This document shows positions 30,747 to 40,743 of a stretch of DNA of 64,000 bases, one piece after another. A program made the position numbers and the translations under genes. Location of the stretch: positions 46,060 to 110,059 of the forward strand of contig DUBW01000034.1 of assembly GCA_012960135.1 (NCBI GenBank), read 5' to 3'. Each line of letters begins with the position of its first letter. Positions within the stretch are counted from its first letter, which is position 1. Source of the stretch: Methyloprofundus sp. (GTDB taxonomy: Bacteria; Pseudomonadota; Gammaproteobacteria; Methylococcales; Methylomonadaceae). The notes beneath the pieces are model-generated. The model ran no database searches. It had not been told where the DNA came from and worked only from the letters and a program-made list of their open reading frames with translations.

Positions 30747-31089
30747 ATCTAAAACCTTTATAACTACTCAGCGTATTTTTTATATCACAATCAAATAGTT
30801 GCAAGATCAGTAGGATGGGAAAAACGCAGTATACCCATCAACAATTATTAAGATGAGCACGTAAACTTTGCCCATCCGTACAAATTCATAAAAAATATGA
30901 ACATTTGTAAATTAGCACTTGCGTTTTAATAGCGTATCTACTTAAATATGAAGGTATTACGATATTAAAAGATGCTGAGTAGTTACACTCTTTTAAGGTA
31001 AATACAATATCTTTTAAGCAGCGGTGCAAAAATTGTCTATACTTAGAAATACTGTGTAAAAGTAACCTGGGCAGAAATTCTCTAATAAG
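30747..31089. other. Non-coding interval downstream of the CNNM-family gene
   Basis: About 340 A/T-rich bases without a credible gene. No strong hairpin was found. It separates the CNNM-family gene from the degraded FHA gene. Confidence 0.6.
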
Positions 31090-31718
31090 CTGGCAAAATT
31101 TAGCGTTTTTTTAAATGACAATCCTATCCACTCAGTAACAGTTGAATCAAGCGTTGTCCATATAGGTCGTTATGAAAGCAATGATCTGTATTTAAACAGC
31201 CTTACCCTTGCTCCGGCACAGGCCGCAGTCATCCCGCGTGGCACCGAAAACATTATTAAACAGTTAAATGTAGACTTCCCCCTGATTATCAATGGTGATA
31301 GGCAAAGTAAACGTCATTTAAAAAATATTGACATGCTTACCATAGATAAGGACCAGATTGTCTTTAATGCCGTAGGAGTAAATTACTAAGTCCCTCTGGC
31401 TACGGCCAATACAAAATCTGGACATGAGCAATCTACGGAGTAAACAACTCTACCCGAAGAAAATCTACAGATAATGGCCGGCAAACATATAGGCCATATC
31501 GTAGCCCTTAAAAAAGTATGCCCCCAATTGGGCAGAAAGGTGTGGGCATCATCATCGTTACGCATAGAAAAGAAGGCTATTTTGCTTCCCTTCTTGAGCC
31601 CAATAAGAACATCAAAATCAATAACACAACGCTGGATGATAAAGCTGTATTGTTAAAACATAATGATATTATTTTTATCAACCATATTCCCATGCAATTT
31701 CTATGGACTGATAAATAA
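31090..31718 (+). pseudogene. Degraded tandem FHA-domain gene
   Basis: The first piece (31090-31389) has a clear FHA-like sequence starting LAKFSVFLNDNPIHSV, with VVHIGRYESNDLYLN and FPLIINGDRQSKRHLK, but begins with CTG where an ATG would be expected and ends at TAA 31387. A second FHA-like piece follows in two frames: GKHIGHIVALKK in one, then GIIIVTHRKEGYFASLLEPN and IKINNTTLDDKAVLLKHNDI in another. Thus start loss, a stop and a frameshift separate two FHA domains. FHA domains bind phosphothreonine. The stop of the last piece still overlaps the PilZ gene start as TAATG, showing former operon coupling. Confidence 0.75.
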
Positions 31719-32089
31719 TGAAGCCCGACAATCATCTTCAGCAATTTCATTCTCTTTTTAGCCATGCTTTAGCCTTATTAAGTCATGATGATATTGAGTA
31801 TTCCTGTGAACTTATCGACATTTCTCTACACGGCTGTCTACTAGAATTTAAAGACGCTTGGGAAGCGCATAATCTTGATAGCCTATATACCCTGTCACTA
31901 AAATTGCCTGATACATCAGCTATCGTAATGAACTTATCCATTAGCCATGTCGTGGGTAATGAAGTGGCCTTCAAATGTGAGCATATTGATTCAGACTATG
32001 TCTCGGCGCTAAACCATTACATTGAGTTTAACCAGGCTAACAGCGCGTTATTAGACAGAGATCTTATTGCCTTAACGCATTATTGCTAA
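31718..32089 (+). CDS. PilZ-like domain protein
   Basis: A 123-residue protein with a PilZ-type core: ELIDISLHGCLLEFKDAW (the D/N-x-S-x-x-G-like second motif) and a following beta strand set. The canonical RxxxR arm that contacts cyclic di-GMP is not evident before this motif, so it may be a degenerate PilZ domain that does not bind the nucleotide. It overlaps the end of the broken FHA gene by one base and precedes radA by 130 bases. Confidence 0.7.
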   Translation: MKPDNHLQQFHSLFSHALALLSHDDIEYSCELIDISLHGCLLEFKDAWEAHNLDSLYTLSLKLPDTSAIVMNLSISHVVGNEVAFKCEHIDSDYVSALNHYIEFNQANSALLDRDLIALTHYC

Positions 32090-32220
32090 ATTCCCGGACA
32101 TACGCTTCCCATAGGCTGTAGCGCACTGTCTTATCCAGCCTAATACTAATATTGGCTGACTAGAACACTGCCCTACCTCCAGGCATCAACACTTCCCAAA
32201 AAAATACGATACAACTCTCA

Positions 32221-33591
32221 ATGGCAAAAAAAACAACTGCATTTGTATGCACAGATTGTGGTGCGGACTCGCCTCGCTGGGCTGGTCAATGCAGCGCTTG
32301 CAAGGCATGGAACACCATCAAAGAAGTACGTCTGGGTAACAATCCACAAAGCTCTCAACACCTGGGATATAGTGGCACAAAAAGTTCCGTGCAATTATTG
32401 TCTGATGTTACTTTAACGCAAACTGAAAGACTTGCTACGGGCATTTCCGAGTTTGATCGTGTATTAGGTGGCGGTATAGTACGTGGTAGCATGGTTCTTA
32501 TAGGAGGCACTCCTGGCGCGGGGAAAAGCACCTTGTTATTACAGGTCATTGCTAATCTTGCAATTCAGGACATCAGCGTCCTATATGTATCAGGGGAAGA
32601 ATCTTTACAGCAAATTGCCGAACGTGCTATTCGACTAGGCCTGCCACTCAATAAAATCAACATGCTAACCGAAACTTCGGTACAAAGCATTTGCAATACG
32701 CTTGATGAATTAAAACCTAAAATTCTAGTGATAGACTCCATCCAGGTCATGCACACTCAGACCTCTGAATCGACTCCAGGTTCGGTTTCACAGGTTAAAG
32801 AGTCCGCCAGTTATCTAACCCAATACGCCAAAAAAAATGATGTCTCGGTTTTTATGGTCGGTCATGTCACGAAAGATCAGTCTTTGGCAGGACCTATGAC
32901 TTTAAGCCATATAGTCGATACCCAGTTGATTCTTGCCTCGACCGATGACGCAAGATTTAGAGTACTTCGCGCTGATAAAAACCGCTTTGGCAGTGTTGGC
33001 GAACTAGGTTTTTTTGCCATGGATAGTAGTGGATTAAAGGAAGTAAAAAATCCCTCGGCGATGTTTCTCAATCGTACAGAAAAACCCTCTCCTGGCAGTG
33101 TGGTTACCGTTCTATGGGAAGGAACGCGTCCGCTATTAGTAGAAATACAGGCATTAGTAACTGAATGTCAATATGGCAATCCGCGCAGATTAGCCGTGGG
33201 CTTTGACCAAAACCGCCTAGCTATGCTGTTGGCGATACTCACCCGGCATGGCGGTATATTCACTGCCAGCGATGAAATTTATGCCAATGTCGTAGGGGGC
33301 ATTAAAGTCACCGAAACCAGCTCTGATCTTGCTATTCTGATCAGCATCGTTTCCAGCTTAAAAGACAGCGTCGTGCCACATGATAGTTTTTTCTTTGGTG
33401 AGCTGGGTTTGAACGGAGAAATTAGACCGGTCGCGAATGGCTATGCGCGCCTGAATGATGCAGCAAAACATGGTTTTAAAAAGGCTATAATCCCCAAAGC
33501 CAATGCACCCAAGAAAGCTATAGCAGGCTTACAGATTTTTCCTGTCAGCAGCTTATCAGAAGCATTGAGCGCGCTCACCGATTTAAGTTAA
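32221..33591 (+). CDS. radA: DNA repair protein RadA
   Basis: RecA-related helicase that helps branch migration in recombination. The 456-residue protein shows the N-terminal zinc finger (CTDCGADSPRWAGQCSACKAW), Walker A GGTPGAGKSTL (about residue 98), the RadA-specific KNRFG motif (ADKNRFGSVGELGFF, about residue 258) and the C-terminal Lon-protease-like domain with SFFFGELGLNGEIRPV. It starts at ATG 32221. Confidence 0.97.
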   Translation: MAKKTTAFVCTDCGADSPRWAGQCSACKAWNTIKEVRLGNNPQSSQHLGYSGTKSSVQLLSDVTLTQTERLATGISEFDRVLGGGIVRGSMVLIGGTPGAGKSTLLLQVIANLAIQDISVLYVSGEESLQQIAERAIRLGLPLNKINMLTETSVQSICNTLDELKPKILVIDSIQVMHTQTSESTPGSVSQVKESASYLTQYAKKNDVSVFMVGHVTKDQSLAGPMTLSHIVDTQLILASTDDARFRVLRADKNRFGSVGELGFFAMDSSGLKEVKNPSAMFLNRTEKPSPGSVVTVLWEGTRPLLVEIQALVTECQYGNPRRLAVGFDQNRLAMLLAILTRHGGIFTASDEIYANVVGGIKVTETSSDLAILISIVSSLKDSVVPHDSFFFGELGLNGEIRPVANGYARLNDAAKHGFKKAIIPKANAPKKAIAGLQIFPVSSLSEALSALTDLS

Positions 33592-33678
33592 AATATTTTT
33601 GAACTAGGGGTTATAATAGCGTTTCTAAAATAATAATAAACTGCAAGATTTTGCACACCAGACTTAAAGGCCCAGGCA

Positions 33679-34200
33679 ATGCTTGAAATTGAATATGAAT
33701 TCGGTGACAGAGATTTAGTTCACTACAACGAATTACAGATTGATCAGTCAGAAGATTTACAAAAAAAACTAAAAAGAAACCGCCTGGTATTTCCTGGCAT
33801 CTTGGCTTTATTTGGTCTATTTCTATGGAATTATTACAATGATTATCGCACTGCTGTATATATCGTGACTATTTCCATTTGCTGGGCTGTCGTTATCCCG
33901 CAAATTATTATTTTGAGCTTTCGCAAGCAAGTTCTGAAAAGCTATACCGATAAAGAAAAAGCAGCCATGTTCGGTAAATATACGTTAAGAATTGATCCTA
34001 AAGCCTTAGCCGAACAGTCACCCAGCGGTAAAAACAAAATGCCCTGGAATACAATTCTGCGCATTGAACATATTCGGGATTATATCCATATCGTTTTGGA
34101 AAGTGGTGCAGCCCTGGTAATTCCAATAGAAAAGGTCAGCGCTGGAGATGTTAAGGAATTCTCCAGACAAGTCAAAAAAATGATCGACCTGTACGGATAA
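33679..34200 (+). CDS. YcxB-like membrane protein
   Basis: A 173-residue protein with two adjacent transmembrane helices (about residues 36-75: LVFPGILALFGLFLWNYY and YIVTISICWAVVIPQIIIL) and a C-terminal soluble domain with PWNTILRIEHIRDYIHIVLE, the layout of YcxB-like proteins. The function is unknown. A TATAAT box at 33611-33616 lies upstream of its start, so it likely has its own promoter. Confidence 0.75.
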   Translation: MLEIEYEFGDRDLVHYNELQIDQSEDLQKKLKRNRLVFPGILALFGLFLWNYYNDYRTAVYIVTISICWAVVIPQIIILSFRKQVLKSYTDKEKAAMFGKYTLRIDPKALAEQSPSGKNKMPWNTILRIEHIRDYIHIVLESGAALVIPIEKVSAGDVKEFSRQVKKMIDLYG

Positions 34201-34308
34201 TCACTGCTTAGCTAAAATCTGATTAGATAAAAGCAGGAGTCTTGGTTTTGACCGGGGCTCCTGACTTCCCCCCTCAAATACCGAGAAATTCCAGGCACAA
34301 CCAGCCTT

Positions 34309-34485
34309 TTACAAGATCCCCTCCCGCTTTTGTATATAATATCTGCAGGCATCGACACAATCTGGCTTACTGGCAAATGGGCCACTAATCATCTCGACGG
34401 TAAAAAACCACCATCCTTGTTCATTAATATAATATCTATCTTGTGGCTTAAACACAGGATTATGTTGTTTCTTTGTCTGTACCAT
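34309..34485 (-). CDS. Small conserved hypothetical protein (DUF6316-like)
   Basis: A 58-residue protein starting at ATG 34485 (MVQTKKQHNPVFKPQDRYY). The core FKPQDRYYINEQGWWFFTVE with a C-terminal DCVDACRYYIQKREG resembles the small DUF6316 family of gammaproteobacteria. A longer frame to 34569 exists, but it would overlap the divergent yheS gene start, so the short form is preferred. Function unknown. Confidence 0.65.
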   Translation of the reverse strand: MVQTKKQHNPVFKPQDRYYINEQGWWFFTVEMISGPFASKPDCVDACRYYIQKREGIL

Positions 34486-34492
34486 ACTGTTT

Positions 34493-36382
34493 ATGCTGAA
34501 TTTTAAAAATGTTTCTCTGCGCCGTGGCTCTCGTGTGTTATTTGCCAATACCTCGTTTACCTTACACAAAGGTCAGAAAGTCGGCATTACCGGTGCAAAT
34601 GGTGTTGGAAAGTCCAGTTTTTTTGCGCTAATACGCAACGAGCTACACCCTGATGCGGGGGATTTTACCATGCCTCAACAGCTGGAGGTCGCTCATGTTG
34701 CCCAGGAAACACCGGCAACAGAACAAGCAGCTCTCGAATATATTATTGATGGTGACCAGGAACTGCGTAACATACAGCAGAACATTTCCCAGGCAGAACA
34801 AGACGATAACGGCATCAAGCAAGCTGAATTGCATGCCAAAATGGATATAATTGGTGGTTATACCGCCACTGCACGAGCTGCCCGCCTAATGAACGGCCTG
34901 GGTTTTCAATCCAGCCAGGAACGACTCAGCGTTAGCTCTTTTTCCGGTGGTTGGCGGATGCGCTTAAATCTCGCACAGGCGCTTATGTGCCGATCTGATG
35001 TGCTGTTACTCGATGAGCCAACCAACCATTTGGATCTTGATGCGGTTATCTTTTTACAGGACTGGCTGTGCCGCTACCCAGGGACATTATTACTGATTTC
35101 CCATGATCGTGAATTCCTGGATACTATTGCCGATCATATCGTGCATATAGAAAATCAGGTCGGTGAAATATATACAGGAAACTATTCCGCCTTTGAGAAA
35201 ATACGCGCTGAAAAACTAGCATTGCAACAATCTTCATTCGAAAAACAACAACGTGAAATTGCGCATATCCAGAGTTTTATTAGCCGTTTCCGCGCACAAG
35301 CCACCAAAGCAAAACAAGCCCAAAGCAGAATTAAATCTTTACAACGCATGGAGTTAATCGCCCAGGCACATGTCGATTCACCTTTTAATTTCAGCTTCGC
35401 GCAACCTGACAAGCTACCTAACCCGATGCTCAAACTAGAAAATGTGAGTATCGGGTATGGCAAGACAAACATCTTAAATGATATTAACTTGTTTATCTCC
35501 CCGGGTGATCGTATCGGTCTGCTCGGACCCAATGGCGCTGGTAAATCAACGTTAATCAAAGTATTAGCAAATGAACTATCTATCAATGCCGGTGAAAGCC
35601 AGTTTGCCGATACTTTAAAACTCGGCTATTTCGCTCAGCATCAACTAGAGCAACTACACCTGGATGAAAGCCCTTTATGGCATCTACAAAAAATTAATCC
35701 CAAAGCTACAGAAAAAGAATTAAGAAATTTTCTTGGTGGCTTTAATTTTAAGGACGATAAAACATTCGATCCTATCGCTCCATTCTCCGGTGGTGAAAAA
35801 GCGCGTCTAGTGCTAGCCTTACTGGTCTACCAGAATCCAAATCTGTTATTACTGGACGAACCCACCAACCACTTGGACCTAGAAATGCGCCACGCGCTCA
35901 GCGTTGCCTTACAGGACTACCAGGGCGCAATTATCATCGTCTCGCATGACAGACATATGCTGCGCTCGGTTACCGACCAACTGTATTTAGTTGCTAATGG
36001 CACAGTCTCCCAGTTCGATGGTGACTTGGATGATTACCGCCTATGGCTTAACGAACAAAAACTACTAGCTAGCGATAGTGCTGAAAATACCCCCGCTACC
36101 AGTATTAATAAAAAAGTACAGCGCAAGCAGGATGCAGAGCGACGAAAAAAATTAAAACCCTTATACGATGCGCTGAGAAAAGCGGATAAGGCCTTAGAAA
36201 AACATCACCAGCAACAAAAAAATCTAGAAAGTCAGCTAGCTGAAACCAGTCTATATGAGGAATCTAATAAAGTACGCTTAAAACAGGTGCTTCTAGAAAA
36301 ATCTCAGGTAGATCAGGCATTAGAAGAGAGCGAGCTGGAATGGATGGAAATCAGCGAGCAGCTTGAAGCGACTGAAGATTAA
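34493..36382 (+). CDS. yheS: ABC-F ATPase, YheS type
   Basis: A 629-residue soluble ABC-F protein with two ATPase domains, no membrane part, and a linker between them. First domain: Walker A GANGVGKSS, signature FSGGWRMRLNLAQ, Walker [13 protein letters not shown]. Second domain: [34 protein letters not shown]. The C-terminus is a charged coiled coil (about 545-629). ABC-F proteins bind the ribosomal E site and relieve translation stalls. Its length and the FSGGW signature match E. coli YheS. It starts eight bases from the divergent small gene. Confidence 0.93.
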   Translation: MLNFKNVSLRRGSRVLFANTSFTLHKGQKVGITGANGVGKSSFFALIRNELHPDAGDFTMPQQLEVAHVAQETPATEQAALEYIIDGDQELRNIQQNISQAEQDDNGIKQAELHAKMDIIGGYTATARAARLMNGLGFQSSQERLSVSSFSGGWRMRLNLAQALMCRSDVLLLDEPTNHLDLDAVIFLQDWLCRYPGTLLLISHDREFLDTIADHIVHIENQVGEIYTGNYSAFEKIRAEKLALQQSSFEKQQREIAHIQSFISRFRAQATKAKQAQSRIKSLQRMELIAQAHVDSPFNFSFAQPDKLPNPMLKLENVSIGYGKTNILNDINLFISPGDRIGLLGPNGAGKSTLIKVLANELSINAGESQFADTLKLGYFAQHQLEQLHLDESPLWHLQKINPKATEKELRNFLGGFNFKDDKTFDPIAPFSGGEKARLVLALLVYQNPNLLLLDEPTNHLDLEMRHALSVALQDYQGAIIIVSHDRHMLRSVTDQLYLVANGTVSQFDGDLDDYRLWLNEQKLLASDSAENTPATSINKKVQRKQDAERRKKLKPLYDALRKADKALEKHHQQQKNLESQLAETSLYEESNKVRLKQVLLEKSQVDQALEESELEWMEISEQLEATED

Positions 36383-36577
36383 CTTTTTATGAGTGAGAAA
36401 CATAATTTCTATCGTCTCAAAAACCTGGCTCTGTAATTTGAGCTGGATAGAGCTACCCGTTTTATAAAGGTGTCGAACCTTTAATTTAAGCAAACAAAAT
36501 AAGCTATTCTTCGCGCTCAGCTCCGGACAGGATAAAAACACCCAATATCAGAAGGCTCCAGTTGTTAACGAGCATAT

Positions 36578-37291
36578 TTACAATAACTGTTCTGTATTGG
36601 GATGTATCTGTACAAGCTGATGCTTTGCTATTTTAGAAATTAACAGAATCACCAGAATACACGCAAAGACCCCACCAAAAAGTAATATATTATGTGGTCC
36701 ATCATAGTTTTCCCCTTGTGTTAACTGGTTGGAAAAATGACTCGCCAGATAGCCGAAATAAACCAAAGCCGTGTTATAAATAAACAATCCGGTTGTCGCT
36801 ATCCAGTAAGGTAAAAATGAGCTACGACTAATAGCAAAAACATAACTCAAAAGAGCAAAAGGGATTGGCAATAAACGCAGTAAAAACATTACTTTAAAGC
36901 CATTCCTATCAATCAACTGGGAACACATATTGAGCTTGGGATGATGCTGTAAGAGCATTTGTGCTTTTTCTTTGGCGACATAGCGACCTAGATAAAATAT
37001 AACTGCCGCTGCCATCATCGTCGCTATCATCACATAGACAATCGCTTCATTCAGCGTAAATAGCGCACCTGCGATAACACAGAGAACATCGACAGAGAAA
37101 AAAAATGGCGTAAGCACTATAAATAGCGCTATAAATCCAATACCAGCCCAGGGCCCTAATTCTTGTAAGGTCACTTCTAGCAGCGCAATATGACTTTCCA
37201 GCCAGTAGCCGATAAAGATGATGCTAATAATAATTGCAATTGACGTGATAACACGCCGAATTGAGTAAGTATTCCGATACAAAGAAATCAT
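36578..37291 (-). CDS. TVP38/TMEM64-family (DedA-like) membrane protein
   Basis: A 237-residue membrane protein with five to six helices. The family core is visible as FFFSVDVLCVIAGALFTLNEA followed by FLGRYVA-like FYLGRYVAKEKAQ, and LLRLLPIPFALLSYVFAISR. DedA/TVP38 proteins have been linked to lipid scrambling or transport and proton-motive-force maintenance; the substrate here is unknown. Confidence 0.85.
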   Translation of the reverse strand: MISLYRNTYSIRRVITSIAIIISIIFIGYWLESHIALLEVTLQELGPWAGIGFIALFIVLTPFFFSVDVLCVIAGALFTLNEAIVYVMIATMMAAAVIFYLGRYVAKEKAQMLLQHHPKLNMCSQLIDRNGFKVMFLLRLLPIPFALLSYVFAISRSSFLPYWIATTGLFIYNTALVYFGYLASHFSNQLTQGENYDGPHNILLFGGVFACILVILLISKIAKHQLVQIHPNTEQLL

Positions 37292-37349
37292 GACCTATTA
37301 TTTATAATGATGGGCAAGGAAAACCAATATAGGTAACTAGACACGAGGC

Positions 37350-37381
37350 ATTCAGCCCCGTAAGGGTCCATTCGGGACTGA
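37350..37381. repeat. Short GC-rich hairpin near trhO
   Basis: TTCAGCCCCG and CGGGACTGAA form an inverted repeat with one mismatch around a 12-base loop. It lies between the TVP38-family gene and the trhO stop and could end transcription of trhO, although the T run is missing. Confidence 0.5.
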
Positions 37382-37396
37382 AGAACCCGCTGCCAA

Positions 37397-37423
37397 TTAC
37401 TTACTTACTTACTTACTTACTTA
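37397..37423. repeat. TTAC tetranucleotide repeat covering the trhO stop
   Basis: Nearly seven TTAC units. On the minus strand the trhO stop codon TAA is the first unit, so slippage would lengthen or shorten only the untranslated tail unless it removes the first unit. Confidence 0.9.
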
Positions 37424-38418
37424 GACGCTTCTCGGAGCAGGACATGCTGTCTTTGCACATCTTTTTCCTGGTATTTTGATGCGCGACGCTGTGCTGAAAT
37501 ATCTCTTGTCGATGACCCTATATGCTCTTCACCACGTTGTTTCGCTAATTGCACTTGCTTCTCTCTCTCGGCAAATCGTTGCCGCTGCTTTTCATTTACT
37601 TTATCGTAGCAATGTGGGCAGCTAACGCCTTTTTGATAGTATTCGCTATTTTTTTCTTCCTCTGTAATGGGGTATCGACACGCATAGCATTGGTCGTACT
37701 GTCCTTTTTTCAGGTCATGATTTACCGCAACCCGATTGTCAAAAACAAAGCATTCCCCTTGCCATAGTGATTGTTCCACAGGTACTTCTTCCAGATATTT
37801 CAACACCCCACCTTGAAGGTGATAGACCTCATCAAACCCCTGTTCTTTCAAGTAAGCAGTAGATTTTTCACAGCGTATACCACCGGTACAATACATAGCG
37901 ACTTTTTTGTGCTTCTTTGGATCCAAATGTTCTTTCACATAATCAGGAAACTCACGAAAAGTATCTGTTTCAGGATTAAGCGCATTTTTAAATCCGCCTA
38001 TCTTAACTTCATAATCGTTACGCGTATCAATCAGTAATACTTCAGGATCAGAAATAAGTGCGTTCCAGTCCTGCGGCTTGACATAAGTGCCGACAATCTT
38101 CCTGGGATCTATACTATCAACGCCCATGGTAACAATTTCTTTCTTTAATTTGACCTTACTACGATAAAACGGCATTTCCAGTTCATAAGACTCCTTACTT
38201 TGAATATCTGCAAGACGGGAGTCAGAGCGTAACCAGGCGATAATGGCATCGACTCCTTGACGATCGCCGGCAATGGTACCGTTAATACCCTCTTTAGCAA
38301 GCAATAAAGTGCCTTTGACCTGATGCTTTTCCATCAGTTGCAATAGGGGGTTTCTGAGTTGGGTGAAATCTTCGAGCGTGGCGAACTTATATAAAGCGGA
38401 TACTACAATATTAGACAT
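37417..38418 (-). CDS. trhO: tRNA uridine-5-oxyacetic acid pathway hydroxylase TrhO
   Basis: Rhodanese-type enzyme (E. coli YceA) that makes 5-hydroxyuridine at tRNA position 34 using oxygen. The 333-residue protein has an N-terminal alpha/beta domain ([13 protein letters not shown]), the central rhodanese domain with the active-site loop [10 protein letters not shown] (Cys about residue 177) and a C-terminal cysteine-rich finger (CYACRYPIT ... [10 protein letters not shown]). The length is typical. Confidence 0.93.
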   Translation of the reverse strand: MSNIVVSALYKFATLEDFTQLRNPLLQLMEKHQVKGTLLLAKEGINGTIAGDRQGVDAIIAWLRSDSRLADIQSKESYELEMPFYRSKVKLKKEIVTMGVDSIDPRKIVGTYVKPQDWNALISDPEVLLIDTRNDYEVKIGGFKNALNPETDTFREFPDYVKEHLDPKKHKKVAMYCTGGIRCEKSTAYLKEQGFDEVYHLQGGVLKYLEEVPVEQSLWQGECFVFDNRVAVNHDLKKGQYDQCYACRYPITEEEKNSEYYQKGVSCPHCYDKVNEKQRQRFAEREKQVQLAKQRGEEHIGSSTRDISAQRRASKYQEKDVQRQHVLLREASK

Positions 38419-38667
38419 ATGACACCTGCATGCAAACCGGAACGTAAATCCGGAGCAAAAAATTAATTAAGCTGACTATTTTACAACATCTTTAAGCATT
38501 TTATAAATGCTTACTTAAAAAACACTACTTTTTTTGTATATATTTGTTTTACCCTCATGTTTGTCTATCAATGACTCATCTGCAAAAAATAAACATTATC
38601 ACTTGTAAGTAAACTATCCTGATATACAATCTATCAGATAGTACACTTTCTAAAGGTGCAGAGACTT

Positions 38668-40155
38668 ATGTATGAAAACTTAGAAACCGCTGCTAATCCA
38701 GAAAAATTAAAACGCGTTGTCGTTGACCCAGTCTCCCGTGTAGAAGGTCACGGCAAAGTTACTTTATTATTAGATGAAAATAATAAAGTGCAGCAAGCCC
38801 GCTTGCATATTGTCGAATTTCGCGGTTTTGAAAAGTTCATTCAAGGCCGCCCCTACTGGGAATTGCCCGTTTTAGTTCAGCGATTATACGGCATCTGCCC
38901 TGTCAGTCATCATTTAGCCGCCGCTAAAGCGATCGATCAATTAGTAGGTATAGACCCCGAAAACTTGCCAGTTGCGGCTGATAAACTCAGGCGTTTATTA
39001 CATTTTGGCCAGGTTCTGCAATCACATGCGCTGCATTTTTTTCACCTATCCAGCCCCGATTTACTCTTTGGTTTTGAAAGTGATATTAGCAAACGCAATA
39101 TTATCGCGGTTTTAAATGACTACCCTGAAGTCGGCTTACAAGGAGTCAAATTACGCAAATTCGGCCAGGAAGTAATTCGCATGGTATCTGGCAAACGTAT
39201 CCATGGCACGGGCGCTATGCGGGAGGTATGAATAAATCTTTGACTAAAGAGGAACGTGACTATTTACTGGCAGATATTGATCAAATGATAGATTGGGCCG
39301 CTGGTTCAGTTGCCCTGGTAAAGAAAATACACTGTTCCAACTTACCTTATTATGATGATTTCGCAACTATCCGCACTAATTATTTAAGTCTGACCAAGCC
39401 TGATGGCGCCTTAGAACTCTATCATGGGGGCATACGCGCTAAAGATGCAATGGGAAATACCCTACTCGACCATTTCGATTATTGTCAGTATAACGATATT
39501 ATCCATGAGGAAGTACGCTCATGGACCTATATGAAATTCCCTTATCTAACTGCACCGGGCAAAGACGATGGCTGGTACCGCGTAGGGCCCTTAGCCAGAG
39601 TCAATAACTGTGATTACATTAACACCCCTCTTGCAGAAGCTGCGCGGTTGGAATTCAAACAACATGGCGATGGTGCACAGCACCCTGGCTTTTCATTGGG
39701 CACGGTTAATTGAAGTATTACATTGTGCGGAAAGTATTAAAAACTTACTGCATGACCCCGACATTATGAGCTCTGATTTAGAGGCTCAAGGCGAAAAACG
39801 CTACCGGGGCATTGGCGTTATTGAAGCGCCGCGCGGCACCTTATTTCATGACTATCAGATAGATGATAACGATATTGTGACCAAGGCAAACCTGATCGTT
39901 TCTACCACCAGTAATAATATGGGAATGAATGAGTCTGTGCGTCAGGTGGCGGCTGAATATCTCTCCGGAGAGGAACTCACTGAGCCATTATTGACTAATT
40001 TGGAAGTGGCGATTCGGGCTTATGACCCTTGTTTATCCTGTGCCACCCATGCGGTTGGCAAAATGCCTTTACAAGTAGAATTAATTAATGCCGAGGGTAA
40101 CTGTGTTGATAAATTGATAAAACAAAGTAACGGTGAAATTATAAAACCTGAGTAG
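38668..40155 (+). pseudogene. hoxH: Broken NAD-type [NiFe]-hydrogenase large subunit
   Basis: Originally about 498 residues, HoxH-like (group 3d). Three in-phase pieces are visible: N-terminal part to GKRIHGTGA, middle part MNKSLTKEERDYLLADID to EFKQHGDGA, and C-terminal part STLAFHWARLIEVLHCAES to the end. A one-base loss near 39214-39222 shifts the frame; a second shift at about 39667-39676 restores it and is explained by an eight-base deletion between GATGG/ATGG copies. In addition the first nickel-ligand cysteine (R-x-C-G-x-C) is Tyr, TAC at 38887-38889 (RLYGICPVSHH). The C-terminal DPCLSCATH ligands remain. No hoxF, hoxU or hoxY is near. The TAG stop lies inside a palindromic repeat. Confidence 0.93.
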
Positions 40156-40177
40156 AGCGGACTGAAGTCCTCTCTAT
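40152..40177. repeat. GTAGAGCGGACT palindromic repeat, single-arm copy at a gene-gene junction
   Basis: GTAGAGCGGACT-ga-AGTCCTCTCTAT: one near-perfect palindromic arm of the family. The TAG in its left end is the stop of the hoxH pseudogene and the TAG read on the other strand from its right end (40176-40174) is the stop of the converging membrane-protein gene. Confidence 0.9.
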
Positions 40178-40680
40178 AAGCCTGTCAACATTAACAAACC
40201 AAAAGAACCAAAGTAGGTCAAAACAAAATACAGCACAGACAAGCTGGCGCTGTTTTTCCAGTTAAACCCAAAAAGTCCTTTTAATAAGTAAGCGATGATA
40301 ACAATAGACCATATCATTAGCAAAGCGCCTAGATAAATTGGGTAGGAATTGTAATCACTGCCTTTAGCGAAAATAAACCAGAACAGTATAGGTAACCCTA
40401 TCGTGTAGACAAAATTTTCACAGACCAGGATGGCTGTTAGAAATCGCTCAAAATTGTAAGCACTACCATCTCTATACAATAACGCAGCCATAAAAGACAG
40501 CGTAATAAAAACTTCTATGAATATTTGCAGAAAAGCGTCTATAGGGTCACTAATGTTTCCCTGAATAAAGAGTCCTAACAAAAAATAAATGGCTAAATTA
40601 ATATAAAGAAATTTTCGATCTGTCGGTAAATCATCCGGATAACCACTCAGCCAGCACAATTGCATATATTCTTTAAACAT
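40174..40680 (-). CDS. Membrane protein of unknown function
   Basis: A 168-residue protein with about five hydrophobic helices (LYINLAIYFLLGLFI; FLQIFIEVFITLSFMAALL; FLTAILVCENFVYTIGLPI; IYLGALLMIWSIVIIAYLL; LSVLYFVLTYFGSFGLLML). Not recognised. Its stop codon is formed by the palindromic repeat that also ends hoxH. It starts 63 bases downstream of the FtsK-family gene on the same strand. Confidence 0.7.
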   Translation of the reverse strand: MFKEYMQLCWLSGYPDDLPTDRKFLYINLAIYFLLGLFIQGNISDPIDAFLQIFIEVFITLSFMAALLYRDGSAYNFERFLTAILVCENFVYTIGLPILFWFIFAKGSDYNSYPIYLGALLMIWSIVIIAYLLKGLFGFNWKNSASLSVLYFVLTYFGSFGLLMLTGL

Positions 40681-40743
40681 AATATCTATAACAATAACAA
40701 TAATAATTAGAAGTAGTGCAATACATATACTTCTATTAACACT

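Noticed and set aside
37397..37423. TTAC repeat as a phase-variation switch for trhO.
   Set aside because: The first unit already provides the stop codon, so change in number would not alter the protein.
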